A stretch of 64,000 nucleotides of DNA from JAWPMT01 sp965242775. Lineage in GTDB: Bacteria; Bacteroidota; Bacteroidia; Cytophagales; Cyclobacteriaceae. Shown here piece after piece: positions 1-9,245 of the stretch; the stretch's first letter is position 1; each line of letters opens with the position of its first letter. Where the stretch lies: contig CBDETI010000029.1 of NCBI GenBank assembly GCA_965242775.1, positions 1 through 64,000 on the forward strand, given 5' to 3'. Position numbers and translations under genes: made by a program. The notes beneath the pieces were generated by a model that made no database searches, was not told the DNA's origin, and saw nothing but the letters and a program-made list of their open reading frames with translations.

Positions 1-1112
1 CCAATGGCACCGATTGGTGGACTATAATATGGATATGGCCTGTAACTGGAACCGGTCCACTCCCAAAGGTCTCCGAAGAAATTAGATGAGGGACCTCCTA
101 TCGGCCTGAATTGCTTCTGTTCTACGAAATTGCCATTTTTAGGTGCTTCCGGTTCAAATTTCTGGCTGGCTACCTCCCACTCAAACTCAGTCGGTAACCT
201 TACGCCCTTCCATCGGGCATAAGCATCGGCTTCATAGAAACTCACATGGGATACCGGTTCATTCATATCCAGAAGTTGGAGTCCGCGCAAGGTGTAATTG
301 TGCCATCCCCCATCTTGCCGGACCCAGTACAAGGGCGACACTACCTCTTCTCGTGTACGCCAGTCCCAGCCATCAGAAAGCCAAAGTGTGGTCTTTTCAT
401 ATCCACCGTCATTCAAAAATTCCAGAAATTCGCCGTTCGTTACCAAACGTGAGGAGATCTCATAATCGTGTAGATACGTTTTGTGACGACCTTTTTCATT
501 GTCAAAGTGAAAACCGTTGCCATCATAGCCAATCTCATGCACCCCCTCGGGTACATGCAACCACTCCTGAACACTATCCTCAGCAGGCAGATGGTTTTCG
601 TCAGTAATGTAGGCCGGAAACAGTGGGTTCTGTCCCAGTATGTATTTAATATCATAGAGGAGCAACTCCTGATGCTGTTGCTCGTGTTGAATTCCAAGTT
701 CGAACAGGTTTAAAACGTCCGGTTCTTGCTCTTTTGCCAGAAACTTGTCCATCCACAAATCGACGTGATGCCTGTAGGCAAATATCTGCTCCACACCCGG
801 CCTGGTGAGATTGCCCCGATTGGACCGGACCCACCTGGCACCTGCGGTCACATAATAACTATTAAATAAAAAGCTATAATCTTTATGAAATACTTGGTAA
901 TCAGCGTAGAAAGGAACGAGTATGAAATTCTCAAAAAACCACGTTGTATGCGCCAAATGCCACTTAGGCGGACTCACATCCGTGATGGGCTGCGCCACAA
1001 AATCCTCTTTTTCTAAGGGCTCGCATATAATCTCAGATTGCCTTCGTGTCTGATTCAGTCGTGTGTGAATATCTTTTTGAAACCCGATTAATTCGGTACT
1101 GACAGTGGGCAT
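1..1112 (-). CDS. egtB: Ergothioneine biosynthesis protein EgtB-like sulfoxide synthase (3' end outside window)
   Basis: The frame is open from an ATG at 1112 to the window edge, about 370 residues; the family is usually somewhat over 400, so the last part of the C-terminal domain is missing. The N-terminal DinB-like domain shows the expected iron ligands: a first histidine in WHLAHTTWFFE and an HxxxHxE motif (HEQQHQE). The C-terminal part is a formylglycine-generating-enzyme-like domain with WDWR, RLPTEFEWE and DLWEWTGS. In this family the enzyme joins hercynine to a thiol using O2 and non-haem iron. Which thiol is used here cannot be told. The partner methyltransferase EgtD would be expected just left of the window. 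I see no frameshift. The EgtB family call is firm; exact substrate is inference. Confidence 0.88.
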   Translation of the reverse strand, partial: MPTVSTELIGFQKDIHTRLNQTRRQSEIICEPLEKEDFVAQPITDVSPPKWHLAHTTWFFENFILVPFYADYQVFHKDYSFLFNSYYVTAGARWVRSNRGNLTRPGVEQIFAYRHHVDLWMDKFLAKEQEPDVLNLFELGIQHEQQHQELLLYDIKYILGQNPLFPAYITDENHLPAEDSVQEWLHVPEGVHEIGYDGNGFHFDNEKGRHKTYLHDYEISSRLVTNGEFLEFLNDGGYEKTTLWLSDGWDWRTREEVVSPLYWVRQDGGWHNYTLRGLQLLDMNEPVSHVSFYEADAYARWKGVRLPTEFEWEVASQKFEPEAPKNGNFVEQKQFRPIGGPSSNFFGDLWEWTGSSYRPYPYYSPPIGAI

Positions 1113-1198
1113 AGCAAGTATTTTCGGCTTGAAATGGGAATATAGTGCTTAAAAGAGCTTCCACAGTAGAAAAGTTCGCATTTCTAGGAAAATAAAAA

Positions 1199-1220
1199 GG
1201 CTCCTCTTGTTTGAGGAGCC
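1199..1220 (-). terminator. Rho-independent terminator after the LytTR regulator
   Basis: An 8-bp perfect stem (GGCTCCTC, 1199-1206, with GAGGAGCC, 1213-1220) has a 6-nt loop. Read on the minus strand it is followed directly by TTTTT (1198-1194). It lies about 85 bp past the stop of the minus-strand LytTR gene and just before the egtB start, so it should separate the two transcription units. Confidence 0.8.
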
Positions 1221-1304
1221 CAACAACCAAAAAAAACTCAAAACAACCTAACCTAATAAGCCACTTGGTCTAAAGCGGTCGCAAGAACCTTGCCAAAAAA
1301 AAGT

Positions 1305-2069
1305 TTAGCGATTTAGCCATTTTTTGAAAGCACCGGACCTCTCCACGCTTACGATCACCTCCATAGAATTAGGGGGTGCGGGTTCCAGGTCTATCTTAAC
1401 ACGGCTTTTAGAGTAGGCTACCATGCTTTTGATAGCACGGTACGAAATGATATATTTTCTATTGATCCGGTAAAAATCCTTGGGATTGAGGGTTCCTTCC
1501 AGATCTCCCAGGTTTGTATTGATAATGTGCTGCTTGCCTGATTGTTCTACCAGATAAGTATATCGGTCTTCACTAAAGAAATAGGCTACGTTGGCAGAAG
1601 GAATCGAGACAATTTTTTCTCCGAGCGTGACAATGAACCTTTCTTGATAATCTTGCTTACGTTCTGGTTTTAGCGCCTTCAGAAAGTTTTCCAAGTCAAA
1701 CTCTTGCTGTTCGCTTTTTAATGTCTTGAACTTGCGTATAGCCCCCTTCAATTCCTCCTTGTCAATTGGTTTGAGAAGGTAGTCGACACTGTTTTCTTTG
1801 AATGCCCTAATTGCATACTGATCAAACGCCGTGGTGATGATTATAGGCGCTTTCGTATTGATACTCGAGAAAATATCAAAGCTCAATCCATCGCCGAGTT
1901 GGATATCGGAGAAAATCAAATCGGGTTCGTTTTTCGCAAACCATTCCACCGCTGAGGATACACCATCCAATTTTTCCATTACTTCGATCTCCTCATCGAG
2001 TTGAAGTAATGTATTTTCAAGATCGTCTGCTGCTAGCGGCTCATCTTCAATGATTACAACTTGATACAT
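1305..2069 (-). CDS. LytTR-family response regulator
   Basis: 254 residues. The N-terminal receiver domain has the acidic pocket (EDE, residues 8-10), a phosphorylatable Asp55 in LIFSDIQL, the conserved Thr in IIITTAF and the Lys in LLKPI. The C-terminal LytTR DNA-binding domain (about 145-250) has FYRINRKYIIS and the usual LytTR spacing. The gene follows the receiver-kinase hybrid by 27 bp on the same strand and is probably its output regulator, since LytS-type kinases and LytTR regulators are usually paired. A terminator lies downstream. Target genes cannot be read from the sequence. Confidence 0.92.
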   Translation of the reverse strand: MYQVVIIEDEPLAADDLENTLLQLDEEIEVMEKLDGVSSAVEWFAKNEPDLIFSDIQLGDGLSFDIFSSINTKAPIIITTAFDQYAIRAFKENSVDYLLKPIDKEELKGAIRKFKTLKSEQQEFDLENFLKALKPERKQDYQERFIVTLGEKIVSIPSANVAYFFSEDRYTYLVEQSGKQHIINTNLGDLEGTLNPKDFYRINRKYIISYRAIKSMVAYSKSRVKIDLEPAPPNSMEVIVSVERSGAFKKWLNR

Positions 2070-2096
2070 AGTAGGGCGATTGAGTGACGGATGAAA

Positions 2097-3092
2097 TTAT
2101 GACAAAATCTCTAATAAAGGAATTTTTGCATAGTAATGTTCGGCTTCCAGGTAAAACTCGGCCTCACGATCAGTAAAAAACTGGAGTCGCTTTACCAGGT
2201 TACTTTGACCTATACCCATGGATTCGGAACCCTCCGGCCTTGGTTGATAATTGTTTTTCACAGTTAGGAAACCATCTTCATCATAGACTTCTACAAACAG
2301 CGGCTTTGATCTGGAAGCGGCATTGTGCTTGATGGCATTTTCCACCAGCAATTGTAATGCTCCTGAAGGCAACGACTTACCCTGCGTAGCTGATGAAAGC
2401 CTTACCTGATAGTTGAAGGCATCCCGAAACCGAACGCGCTGCAGGTAAACATAATCTTCCGCAAACTTCAGTTCCTCCCGAATAGCAGCAAAATTCTCCT
2501 CTTGATGATCCAACATGTACCTGTAGGTCGAGGACATATGCTGAATAAAAAGTCGGGCATCTTCATTCTCGGGGATCATGGCCCGCAATGTATTCAGGCA
2601 ATTGAATAAAAAGTGTGGGTTGATTTGATTACGAAGAGCGATCAACTGAGACGATATGCGTTCTTTTTCCTGACGCTCGGACCTAATTTGCAGCTCCTTG
2701 TTCTGCACACGCAATTGGTAAGTCTCCAGCGCCTTTTGTATGACGATACGCATCTCGTCGTAAGACCATGGCTTGTGAATAAAATAATAAATGTTTCCAT
2801 GGTTAATCGCGTTGATCACCGTTTCCATGTCAGAAAATCCAGTGACAAGGACGCGAATAGCCTCCGGTGCAATCTCCATGGACTTCATGAGAAATGAAAC
2901 ACCAGTCATTTTAGGCATTCTTTGATCGGTAAGAATTACTGGTATGTCATTGTTTTCACCTAGTATCTCCAGTCCTTCTGCCCCAGAACTAGCCACCAAA
3001 ACCTGAAATTCCCGGCGAAAAGCAGATTTGAAATAATTCAAATTTCCTACCTCGTCATCGACATAAAGTATTTTGATAGGCTCGTCAGCCAT
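2097..3092 (-). CDS. Hybrid receiver-LytS-type histidine kinase (soluble)
   Basis: 331 residues from the ATG at 3092. A TTG three bases upstream is also in frame, but the ATG overlaps the upstream stop (TGATG), which suggests coupled translation. Residues 1-120 are a receiver domain (VDDE, Asp56 in ILTDQRMP, HKPW with the conserved Lys). Residues 120-150 look like a signalling coiled coil. A His_kinase domain of the LytS type follows, with the phospho-acceptor His160 in NQINPHFLFNCLNTL and an HATPase part (LLVENAIKHN, GIGQSNL). No transmembrane segment is present, unlike most LytS kinases. The input is therefore likely a phosphoryl group from another kinase or contact with the small membrane protein encoded just upstream. 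Both are inferences. Confidence 0.9.
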   Translation of the reverse strand: MADEPIKILYVDDEVGNLNYFKSAFRREFQVLVASSGAEGLEILGENNDIPVILTDQRMPKMTGVSFLMKSMEIAPEAIRVLVTGFSDMETVINAINHGNIYYFIHKPWSYDEMRIVIQKALETYQLRVQNKELQIRSERQEKERISSQLIALRNQINPHFLFNCLNTLRAMIPENEDARLFIQHMSSTYRYMLDHQEENFAAIREELKFAEDYVYLQRVRFRDAFNYQVRLSSATQGKSLPSGALQLLVENAIKHNAASRSKPLFVEVYDEDGFLTVKNNYQPRPEGSESMGIGQSNLVKRLQFFTDREAEFYLEAEHYYAKIPLLEILS

Positions 3093-3289
3093 CAATTAAT
3101 CCCTCGCCTTTTAACCATGTAAAACAAAAGAATACCCCCCACTATGAAATTCAGCCATGTAACGGCGATCACAAGGTGTTCTGGTGTATGACCGGCCTGG
3201 TTGGCCAAGAGCATAATCACTAGTCCAAGCATGACAATTGCCAGTCCACCAATGAAAATCAGGAATCTTAATGTTTTTAACATCTGCAA
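3092..3289 (-). CDS. Small two-helix membrane protein
   Basis: 65 residues with two hydrophobic segments (about 8-28 and 39-58), a short polar linker between them and a basic tail (KRRGIN). Its TGA shares a base with the ATG of the receiver-kinase gene, so it is very likely the first gene of that operon. The start could be the first or third codon (both Met). I do not recognise the family. The tight coupling makes a role as a membrane partner of the soluble kinase plausible but unproven. Confidence 0.65.
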   Translation of the reverse strand: MQMLKTLRFLIFIGGLAIVMLGLVIMLLANQAGHTPEHLVIAVTWLNFIVGGILLFYMVKRRGIN

Positions 3290-3444
3290 TTAGGTATGAT
3301 TGTTTTACGAATATAAGGCACCTGTGCAACCTTGAAAAGCGGCAAATCCGTTTAGCAATTGAAAGTAGGCACTAACAATGCTCATCCGGAAAATAAATTG
3401 ACTGAACAGGAAGTTAGAAATAGGGAATCTAATATTTTTAATGC

Positions 3445-3933
3445 ATGAGATTTTACTGGCTCATATTGACCTTGGTATTTGGTTCGTTCACACCAAAAAA
3501 TAGCTATACCGTTACATCTGAAGAAATAGAGCAGATACTGAAAAGGCACAATCACTGGCGAGCGGAAGTTGGGGTTGCGCCATTGCAGTGGTCTGATGAA
3601 CTCGCCGGAATTGCGGAAAAATGGGCCCGGTCTCTCAAAAAAGACGATTGTGGATTCTATCACAGCGACTATGGATTCGGAGAAAACCTGTGGAAAGGAA
3701 CTACAGGTTATTACACCGTCGGTGATGCGATTGATTCTTGGGCTGGGGAAAAGAGTGACTACAACTACCGCAAGAATAAGTGTAAAGCTGGCGCCATGTG
3801 CGGCCACTATACCCAGGTCGTGTGGGCGACGACTACCATGGTTGGTTGCGCCCAAATTGAATGTGATGGTTACACGATTTTAGTTTGCGAATATGACCCG
3901 CCTGGAAATTGGGTGGGAGAAAAACCTTATTAA
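3445..3933 (+). CDS. CAP-domain (SCP/PR-1 type) secreted protein
   Basis: 162 residues. A short hydrophobic signal sequence comes first, then a single CAP domain with the family signatures HNHWRAEVG, the central GENLW, GHYTQVVW (CAP1) and VCEYDPPGN (CAP2). The cavity residues expected for the family are present: the His in FYHSD, the Glu in GENLW and the His in GHYTQ. Four cysteines suggest disulfides in the periplasm or outside. The gene is the first of a three-gene cluster; the next start lies one base after its stop. Bacterial CAP proteins have no single known function. Confidence 0.9.
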   Translation: MRFYWLILTLVFGSFTPKNSYTVTSEEIEQILKRHNHWRAEVGVAPLQWSDELAGIAEKWARSLKKDDCGFYHSDYGFGENLWKGTTGYYTVGDAIDSWAGEKSDYNYRKNKCKAGAMCGHYTQVVWATTTMVGCAQIECDGYTILVCEYDPPGNWVGEKPY

Positions 3934-3934
3934 C

Positions 3935-4384
3935 ATGCAGAAAATCAGCGTACTGTTAAGTATAAGCTTGGTATTGTTGCTCCAAACTGTACATGGCCAA
4001 GAGGCCTATGCCGTGGAGCAGGGGGAACTCTTGATCGGGGGATACGATCCTGTTGCCTATTTTGATCAGGAAGTGAAGAAGGGATTGGAGCAATACGCTA
4101 CCGAACTGGATGGCAGACGTCTTCTATTCAGCAGCGAAGAAAATAGAAATCGGTTCCTGGAAGCGCCAGAAAAATATACACCGGCCTACGGAGGTTGGTG
4201 CGCAATTGCCATGGTGGACAAAACCTTTGTAGTCCCTGATTACACGCTCTACAAAATTCAAGATGGCGACCTTTTGTTCTTTTCCGTCAGGGCTTTTTTC
4301 AATGGGTTGACCCAGTGGAACAAAGATGCGGACAAAAACAAAGTACTTGCGGACAGCAATTACACCGATACTTTTCTGAAATGA
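3935..4384 (+). CDS. YHS domain-containing secreted protein
   Basis: 149 residues. The longer open frame starts earlier (3893) inside the CAP gene. The ATG at 3935 is preferred because it begins a clear signal peptide (MQKISVLLSISLVLLLQTVHGQ) just after the upstream stop. The body matches the YHS family pattern GYDPVAYFDQ, then FSSEENRNRFLEAPEKYTP and YGGWCAIAM. YHS domains are thought to bind metal, often copper-related, but here only one cysteine is visible, so metal binding is not certain. The stop overlaps the next start (ATGA). Confidence 0.85.
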   Translation: MQKISVLLSISLVLLLQTVHGQEAYAVEQGELLIGGYDPVAYFDQEVKKGLEQYATELDGRRLLFSSEENRNRFLEAPEKYTPAYGGWCAIAMVDKTFVVPDYTLYKIQDGDLLFFSVRAFFNGLTQWNKDADKNKVLADSNYTDTFLK

Positions 4385-4983
4385 CTTCTCTTGTCGATAA
4401 GTTGCAGATCAAGGAAGTGCAACATTTTGGAGTCCTGAATACGCCCGAAAAATTGCGGGATTTCATACAAGAGCAACGAATAACAACGAGTCTACCGGAA
4501 ACAGAAATCAAAGGCCTTTTGGTCTTTTGCCGCTCTGCGGAAGATTTGACATCATTTTCAGATACGCACCTGACCAAATTATCAAAGGAAGCATTGCTTT
4601 GGATCGCCTTTCCAAAAAGAACCTCCGAAATAGCAACAGACCTTGGACGAGATTACCATTGGAACCCACTAGTCAACCGCCAATGGATCGCTGTGAGGCA
4701 GGTTTCTATCAACGCCAGCTGGTCGGCTCTTAGGTTTCGTCAGAAGGAGTTGGTTCCGGAAATTAAAAGAGGCACTGATTACCCAGGTATAGACCGAAAA
4801 ACTAAAACTGTGGAACTCCCGGGGGAATTGAGAGAAATTCTCCAAAAATCTGACCTTTTGCAGGCTTTCCAATCACAAAGCTTCACTTTCAGAAAAGAAG
4901 CCGTTGTATCAATCCTGGAAGCGAAAAAAGAAATCACTAAAAGAGGACGAATAGAAAAAATCGTCGCTTCCCTAAACCGATAG
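4381..4983 (+). CDS. YdeI/OmdA-like protein
   Basis: 200 residues from the ATG at 4381, which overlaps the YHS stop as ATGA. The open frame extends upstream, but that part is the YHS gene. The C-terminal half (LPGELREILQKSDL, FRKEAVVSILEAKKEITKRGRI) matches the OmdA/YdeI C-terminal domain found in bacteriocin-protection-type proteins. The N-terminal half contains LLWIAFPKRTSE, resembling the DUF3052-type segment often joined to it. No signal peptide is seen, so it is likely cytoplasmic. Molecular function is unknown. Confidence 0.7.
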   Translation: MTSLVDKLQIKEVQHFGVLNTPEKLRDFIQEQRITTSLPETEIKGLLVFCRSAEDLTSFSDTHLTKLSKEALLWIAFPKRTSEIATDLGRDYHWNPLVNRQWIAVRQVSINASWSALRFRQKELVPEIKRGTDYPGIDRKTKTVELPGELREILQKSDLLQAFQSQSFTFRKEAVVSILEAKKEITKRGRIEKIVASLNR

Positions 4984-5063
4984 ACCGGTTTAAGGACCAA
5001 TCACACTATTTATTTTCCATTGGAAGTAACCTTTTGCTAAGTTGATGCGAATAAAAGGTTACC

Positions 5064-7613
5064 ATGCAAAAACTCATAATAATCGGCCTATTCCTGGTCA
5101 CGGGGGCGAGCTATGCCCAGGTGGACCTCAACTACTACCTTCCTCCCGACATTAATTACGATGACAACATCCCCAAACCCAAGGATATTATTGGTCATGA
5201 GGTGGGTGAATGGCACGTCTCTCATGACAAACTTTTGTACTACATGAAGGCGGTAGCTTCCGCTTCAAACAGGGTGATCATCCAAGAAATGGGTCTTTCT
5301 CATGAGGATCGTTCTCAAGTGCTTCTTATCATTACTTCGCCATCCAATCACTCCCGATTGGAAGAGATTCGGCTCGAGCATAAGAAGTTGACCAACCCTT
5401 CTCAATCGCCCTACATTAATTTGGACAACATGCCGGTGGTACTATGGCAAGGTTTCTCCATCCATGGCAACGAACCTAGTGGCAGCAATGCCGCGTTGGT
5501 GGCTGCCTATCATTATGCCGCAGCACAGGGGCCCGAAATTCAGGAATTGCTGGATAACACCATTATTTTGTTAGATCCTTGTTTCAATCCCGATGGCCTC
5601 AACCGATTTTCTTCCTGGGTCAACAGCAACCGGTCCAAAAACCTGATTGCGGATCCCAACAATCGGGAGCAAAACGAAATATGGCCCCGGGGCCGTACCA
5701 ATCACTATCAGTTTGATCTCAATCGGGATTGGCTACCAATTCAGCAGCCAGAGTCTAAGAACAGAATTAGGCAATTCCATCGATGGAAACCCAATATCCT
5801 GACAGACCATCATGAAATGGGCACCAGTTCGACCTTTTTCTTTCAGCCTGGTATACCCTCCAGAACCAATCCCAACACGCCAGGTAAAAATCAGGAACTC
5901 ACCGCCAAAATTGGCGACTTCCACGCGAAAGCGCTTGACAAAATTCAATCTCTGTATTATTCGCAGGAGGATTATGACGACTTCTACTATGGAAAAGGGT
6001 CCACCTTTCCGGACATTCAAGGCAGTATAGGAATCCTATTTGAACAGGCCAGTTCAAGAGGTCACGCCCAGGAAAGCCCCCACGGGGTTCTCACTTTCCC
6101 TTTTACGATCCGCAACCAATTCACAACAATATTGTCAACCGCGGAAGCAGCTGTGAGCTTGCGTCAGGAATTATTAGAATATCAAAGGAATTTCTACCGC
6201 GAAGCACTCATCGAATCTATGAGCGACAAGCAAAAAGCAATTGTCTTCGGATCTGTGGATGATATGAACAGATCGAAAGCGATGGCCGAAATACTAGCTG
6301 CGCATGAAATAGACGTTTACCAATTGAGTAGCGATACCCGATTCGCCGGCATGCCATTCAAGAAGAATACAAGCTATCTGGTACCGCTGGAACAACCTCA
6401 GTCCCAATTGATTAAAATTATGTTTGAAGAAGTTACAACTTTTCGGGACAGCCTCTTCTACGATGTTTCCAGCTGGACCTTACCACACGCTTTCAATTTA
6501 AATTTCACCTATTTGGACAGTCGGCAACTGGAAGAGACCGAATTGGGCACACCATTTAATGAGGTCGCCGCGCCAAGCTACAATGTGGAAAAGTCTGAAT
6601 TTGCCTATGCTTTTCGTTGGGATGACTATTATGCCCCGAAGCTACTCTGGAAACTGTTGGACGCGGAATTGATAGTGAAAGTGGCCACGAAACCATTTTA
6701 TTCTCGAGGGCTTGAGTTTCCAGTGGGAAGCGTTATGATCTCTAATCAAATTCAGGACCTTTCGGGAGAAGACTTGCTGGCATTGCTGAAGGAAGCAAGC
6801 GCGGAAAGTCAAGTGCAAATCCACGCCATCAACTCAGGCAATACAGGAGGCGTGAATTTGGGAAGTAGGACACTCGCGTTGATCGAAAAGCCCGAAATAG
6901 CTATGTTGGTGGAGGACGGTATCTCCTCCAACGATGCCGGCGAGATCTGGCACCTATTGGACAACCGATTTGATATTCCGGTGAGCCTGGTACCCATGAG
7001 GGTCTTTAACAAGATAAACCTTGACCGGTACAATGTCTTAATTTTTCCACAAGGAAACTACCAGGCAGCCAGTGCATCGAAGATGGAGGCCATGAAAAAA
7101 TGGATCCAAAAAGGAGGTACCCTCATTTCCTTCAAAGGTGCCAATTCGTTTTTGAAAACCAACGAGGTAATTTCTATTGAAACCAGCGCGCCTAGTTTGG
7201 ACAATTCGCGCAGAAAAAGTTATGCAGACCTCCAGGCCAATCGAGGAGCCCAACAAACCGGGGGTGCCATCTTCAAAGCAGACCTGGACACCACACACCC
7301 TATTGGCTATGGTTACAAAGAAAGGACGCTGCCTGTGTTTGTTAATAGTAACACCTTTTTCAAGGTACCAAACAACCCTTACGCCTATCCTTTGCAATTC
7401 ACTCAGGATCCGTTGATGAGTGGTTACGTATCTGAGGAAAATTTGGACCGGATCAAAGGGAAAGCGGCAATAATCGTTTCTCAAATTGGCAGAGGTCGGA
7501 TTGTTTCCTTCTCATTCAATCCGAATTTTCGCGCGTTTTGGTATGGAACAAATAAATTGTTTTTAAACGCTATTTTCTTCGCCAACATTGTGGACGGGAG
7601 ATCCGCGGATTGA
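5064..7613 (+). CDS. Secreted M14-family zinc carboxypeptidase
   Basis: 849 residues. The signal peptide ends near SYAQ. The peptidase_M14 domain (about 50-400) has the zinc ligands H134 and E137 in IHGNEPSG and a further histidine in the DHHEMG motif (H249/H250). It also has FDLNRDW with the conserved Asn-Arg and a probable catalytic Glu in GILFEQASSRG. A C-terminal region (about 600-690) looks like a class I glutamine-amidotransferase/DJ-1-like fold (MLVEDGISSNDAGEIWHLL, VLIFPQG, KWIQKGGTLISF), as in other large bacteroidotal M14 proteins. It likely acts in the periplasm or outside on peptides. It is convergent with oxyR, with only one base between the stop codons. Confidence 0.92.
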   Translation: MQKLIIIGLFLVTGASYAQVDLNYYLPPDINYDDNIPKPKDIIGHEVGEWHVSHDKLLYYMKAVASASNRVIIQEMGLSHEDRSQVLLIITSPSNHSRLEEIRLEHKKLTNPSQSPYINLDNMPVVLWQGFSIHGNEPSGSNAALVAAYHYAAAQGPEIQELLDNTIILLDPCFNPDGLNRFSSWVNSNRSKNLIADPNNREQNEIWPRGRTNHYQFDLNRDWLPIQQPESKNRIRQFHRWKPNILTDHHEMGTSSTFFFQPGIPSRTNPNTPGKNQELTAKIGDFHAKALDKIQSLYYSQEDYDDFYYGKGSTFPDIQGSIGILFEQASSRGHAQESPHGVLTFPFTIRNQFTTILSTAEAAVSLRQELLEYQRNFYREALIESMSDKQKAIVFGSVDDMNRSKAMAEILAAHEIDVYQLSSDTRFAGMPFKKNTSYLVPLEQPQSQLIKIMFEEVTTFRDSLFYDVSSWTLPHAFNLNFTYLDSRQLEETELGTPFNEVAAPSYNVEKSEFAYAFRWDDYYAPKLLWKLLDAELIVKVATKPFYSRGLEFPVGSVMISNQIQDLSGEDLLALLKEASAESQVQIHAINSGNTGGVNLGSRTLALIEKPEIAMLVEDGISSNDAGEIWHLLDNRFDIPVSLVPMRVFNKINLDRYNVLIFPQGNYQAASASKMEAMKKWIQKGGTLISFKGANSFLKTNEVISIETSAPSLDNSRRKSYADLQANRGAQQTGGAIFKADLDTTHPIGYGYKERTLPVFVNSNTFFKVPNNPYAYPLQFTQDPLMSGYVSEENLDRIKGKAAIIVSQIGRGRIVSFSFNPNFRAFWYGTNKLFLNAIFFANIVDGRSAD

Positions 7614-7614
7614 C

Positions 7615-8556
7615 TTATACGATTGGGACAATCTCCACTTCGGTGTTTTCCTTTACCTGATTAGGCAACCTACGATCAACACTGGCCCTGAGGGCGTCGA
7701 ATAGACGCTTCTTATAACCTTTCCGTCGAGTAATGAGGCTAATTTGTCTGACCGGGTTTTTGGTACCTATGAATTTCACCCGATCTAATCGGTCCTCCTC
7801 CAGATCCAGGGTGCAAAGTTCGGGAATAATGGTACTACCCCCTTCCTGATCTACCAGACGGATCAATGTTTCTATAGAGCCGCTTTCATAGCTGACCTCC
7901 AGGTCGCGATGATGTAGCTGGGCCATGTTGCAGAGGTTGAAAGTCTGGTTTCGTATGCAGTTGCCCTCGGAAAGTACCCAGATTTTCTCTTTCAAGATGT
8001 CGTCTACCTGCACAGAATTACTCGCGTGTCGGGACGCAAGTTCGTCATTCATATAGCACAGGAGTTTCTCATTGAAAAGCGGCAGCTCCTCAATCGTTGC
8101 CTCCTCCAAAGGCGTAGCAGCGATGCCTGCATCAAATTCACCTCGCTCAATACCTTGTACAATATTTTCTGTCTTCTCTTCTGTTATTTTGAGTTTTACC
8201 TGTGGGTATTCTCGCAAAAACCCACCCAAAAACATAGGCACCAGGTAAGGGGCTAATGTAGGTATGATGCCGATTTTCAGATCACCTGTGACAACATTCT
8301 TATGACCTTTCACGATTTCCTGGATTCCCTTCAACTCACCGATGGTCTTCCGAGCCTGATCAATGATTTCTTCTCCTACATCTGTGGGTTCCAGCGGATG
8401 CTTGCCACGATCAAAGATGACCACTCCCAATTCCTCTTCAAGGCGTTTCACCTGAGTGCTTAATGTAGGCTGCGTTACGTTGCATTTTGATGCAGCCAAT
8501 GAAAAGCTCTTGTAATGATTTAAGGCAATGATGTACTCTAGCTGAGGTATATTCAT
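7615..8556 (-). CDS. oxyR: Hydrogen peroxide-inducible regulator OxyR (LysR family)
   Basis: 313 residues from the ATG at 8556 (MNIPQLEYII). The open frame extends 28 codons further, but that extension covers an upstream terminator and lacks family similarity. The N-terminal winged helix-turn-helix (ALNHYKSFSLAASKCNVTQ) is followed by the LysR effector domain. Two cysteines in EGNCIRNQTFNLC fall at residues 200 and 209, matching the redox pair Cys199/Cys208 of E. coli OxyR with the same spacing. That supports disulfide-based peroxide sensing. No catalase or peroxidase gene is adjacent, so its targets lie elsewhere. Confidence 0.93.
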   Translation of the reverse strand: MNIPQLEYIIALNHYKSFSLAASKCNVTQPTLSTQVKRLEEELGVVIFDRGKHPLEPTDVGEEIIDQARKTIGELKGIQEIVKGHKNVVTGDLKIGIIPTLAPYLVPMFLGGFLREYPQVKLKITEEKTENIVQGIERGEFDAGIAATPLEEATIEELPLFNEKLLCYMNDELASRHASNSVQVDDILKEKIWVLSEGNCIRNQTFNLCNMAQLHHRDLEVSYESGSIETLIRLVDQEGGSTIIPELCTLDLEEDRLDRVKFIGTKNPVRQISLITRRKGYKKRLFDALRASVDRRLPNQVKENTEVEIVPIV

Positions 8557-8628
8557 GGTGCTTCTCGGATAAGAAGGCAAAGAAAGCAAAGCGCCCGTCC
8601 AACAGCGTCGTTTACAAGCATAAAAAAA

Positions 8629-8650
8629 GCCCGTCTCCAATGAAACGGGC
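8629..8650 (-). terminator. Rho-independent terminator after the DUF2911 gene
   Basis: Stem GCCCGT (8629-8634) pairs with ACGGGC (8645-8650). On the minus strand seven T residues follow (8628-8622). It is positioned 22 bp past the stop of the DUF2911 gene and upstream of oxyR. Confidence 0.75.
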
Positions 8651-8672
8651 CTTGGTTAAAAGACTTTTTTTG

Positions 8673-9245
8673 TCAGATCTCAAATGGCACACGTACCATG
8701 GTATCATCCCAGGCTATGATCATATGAGCCCCATTGTCAGAGGCTTCGAACATGATGCTTAAGGCTTCTACAGTAGAAGCGGTTTTGGCAGTGGGAACTG
8801 TGATTTTCGCTAAGGTACTAGCGGCAGGATCAAAGGCGTAATGACCCCATCCATCAAGATCGGAACTGACATGGATCTCCCATTCGTTTTCCTGAGGAAC
8901 TGCATACAATGTATACCGGCCAGCTTTAAGGGTAGTGCCATTGAGCTTTGCGTCTGCAAAAAGTAATAGCTCCGTGGACTCATTAGCACCAACACGCCAG
9001 AGCTCACCATATTTCTGAAGGTCGCCAAATATTACTCTACCTTTCTTTTGAGGTCGGGAGTAAAGTACTCTCATCTTTGGTTCAGCGGCTTTTCGCTCCT
9101 CATCGGTTTTGGCGAAATTTCTGAACTGAGCTCTGGAAGGAAAATAGCTGGCATCCATCGGACTGCCATCCATCTTTGGAAATTCCTGCGCCTGTACCCC
9201 AAGAGCCAGCACAAGTGCGAAGGAGGCTAATAGTAGTTTTTTCAT
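8673..9245 (-). CDS. DUF2911 domain secreted protein
   Basis: 190 residues with a clear signal peptide (MKKLLLASFALVLALGVQAQ). The rest matches the bacteroidotal DUF2911 family: RVIFGDLQKYGELWRVGANESTEL, LKAGRYTLYAVP, WEIHVSSDLDGWGHY and a C-terminal IAWDDTMVRVPFEI. The fold is probably an all-beta secreted domain. Function unknown. It is transcribed toward oxyR and ends in a terminator, so it is probably monocistronic. Confidence 0.9.
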   Translation of the reverse strand: MKKLLLASFALVLALGVQAQEFPKMDGSPMDASYFPSRAQFRNFAKTDEERKAAEPKMRVLYSRPQKKGRVIFGDLQKYGELWRVGANESTELLLFADAKLNGTTLKAGRYTLYAVPQENEWEIHVSSDLDGWGHYAFDPAASTLAKITVPTAKTASTVEALSIMFEASDNGAHMIIAWDDTMVRVPFEI

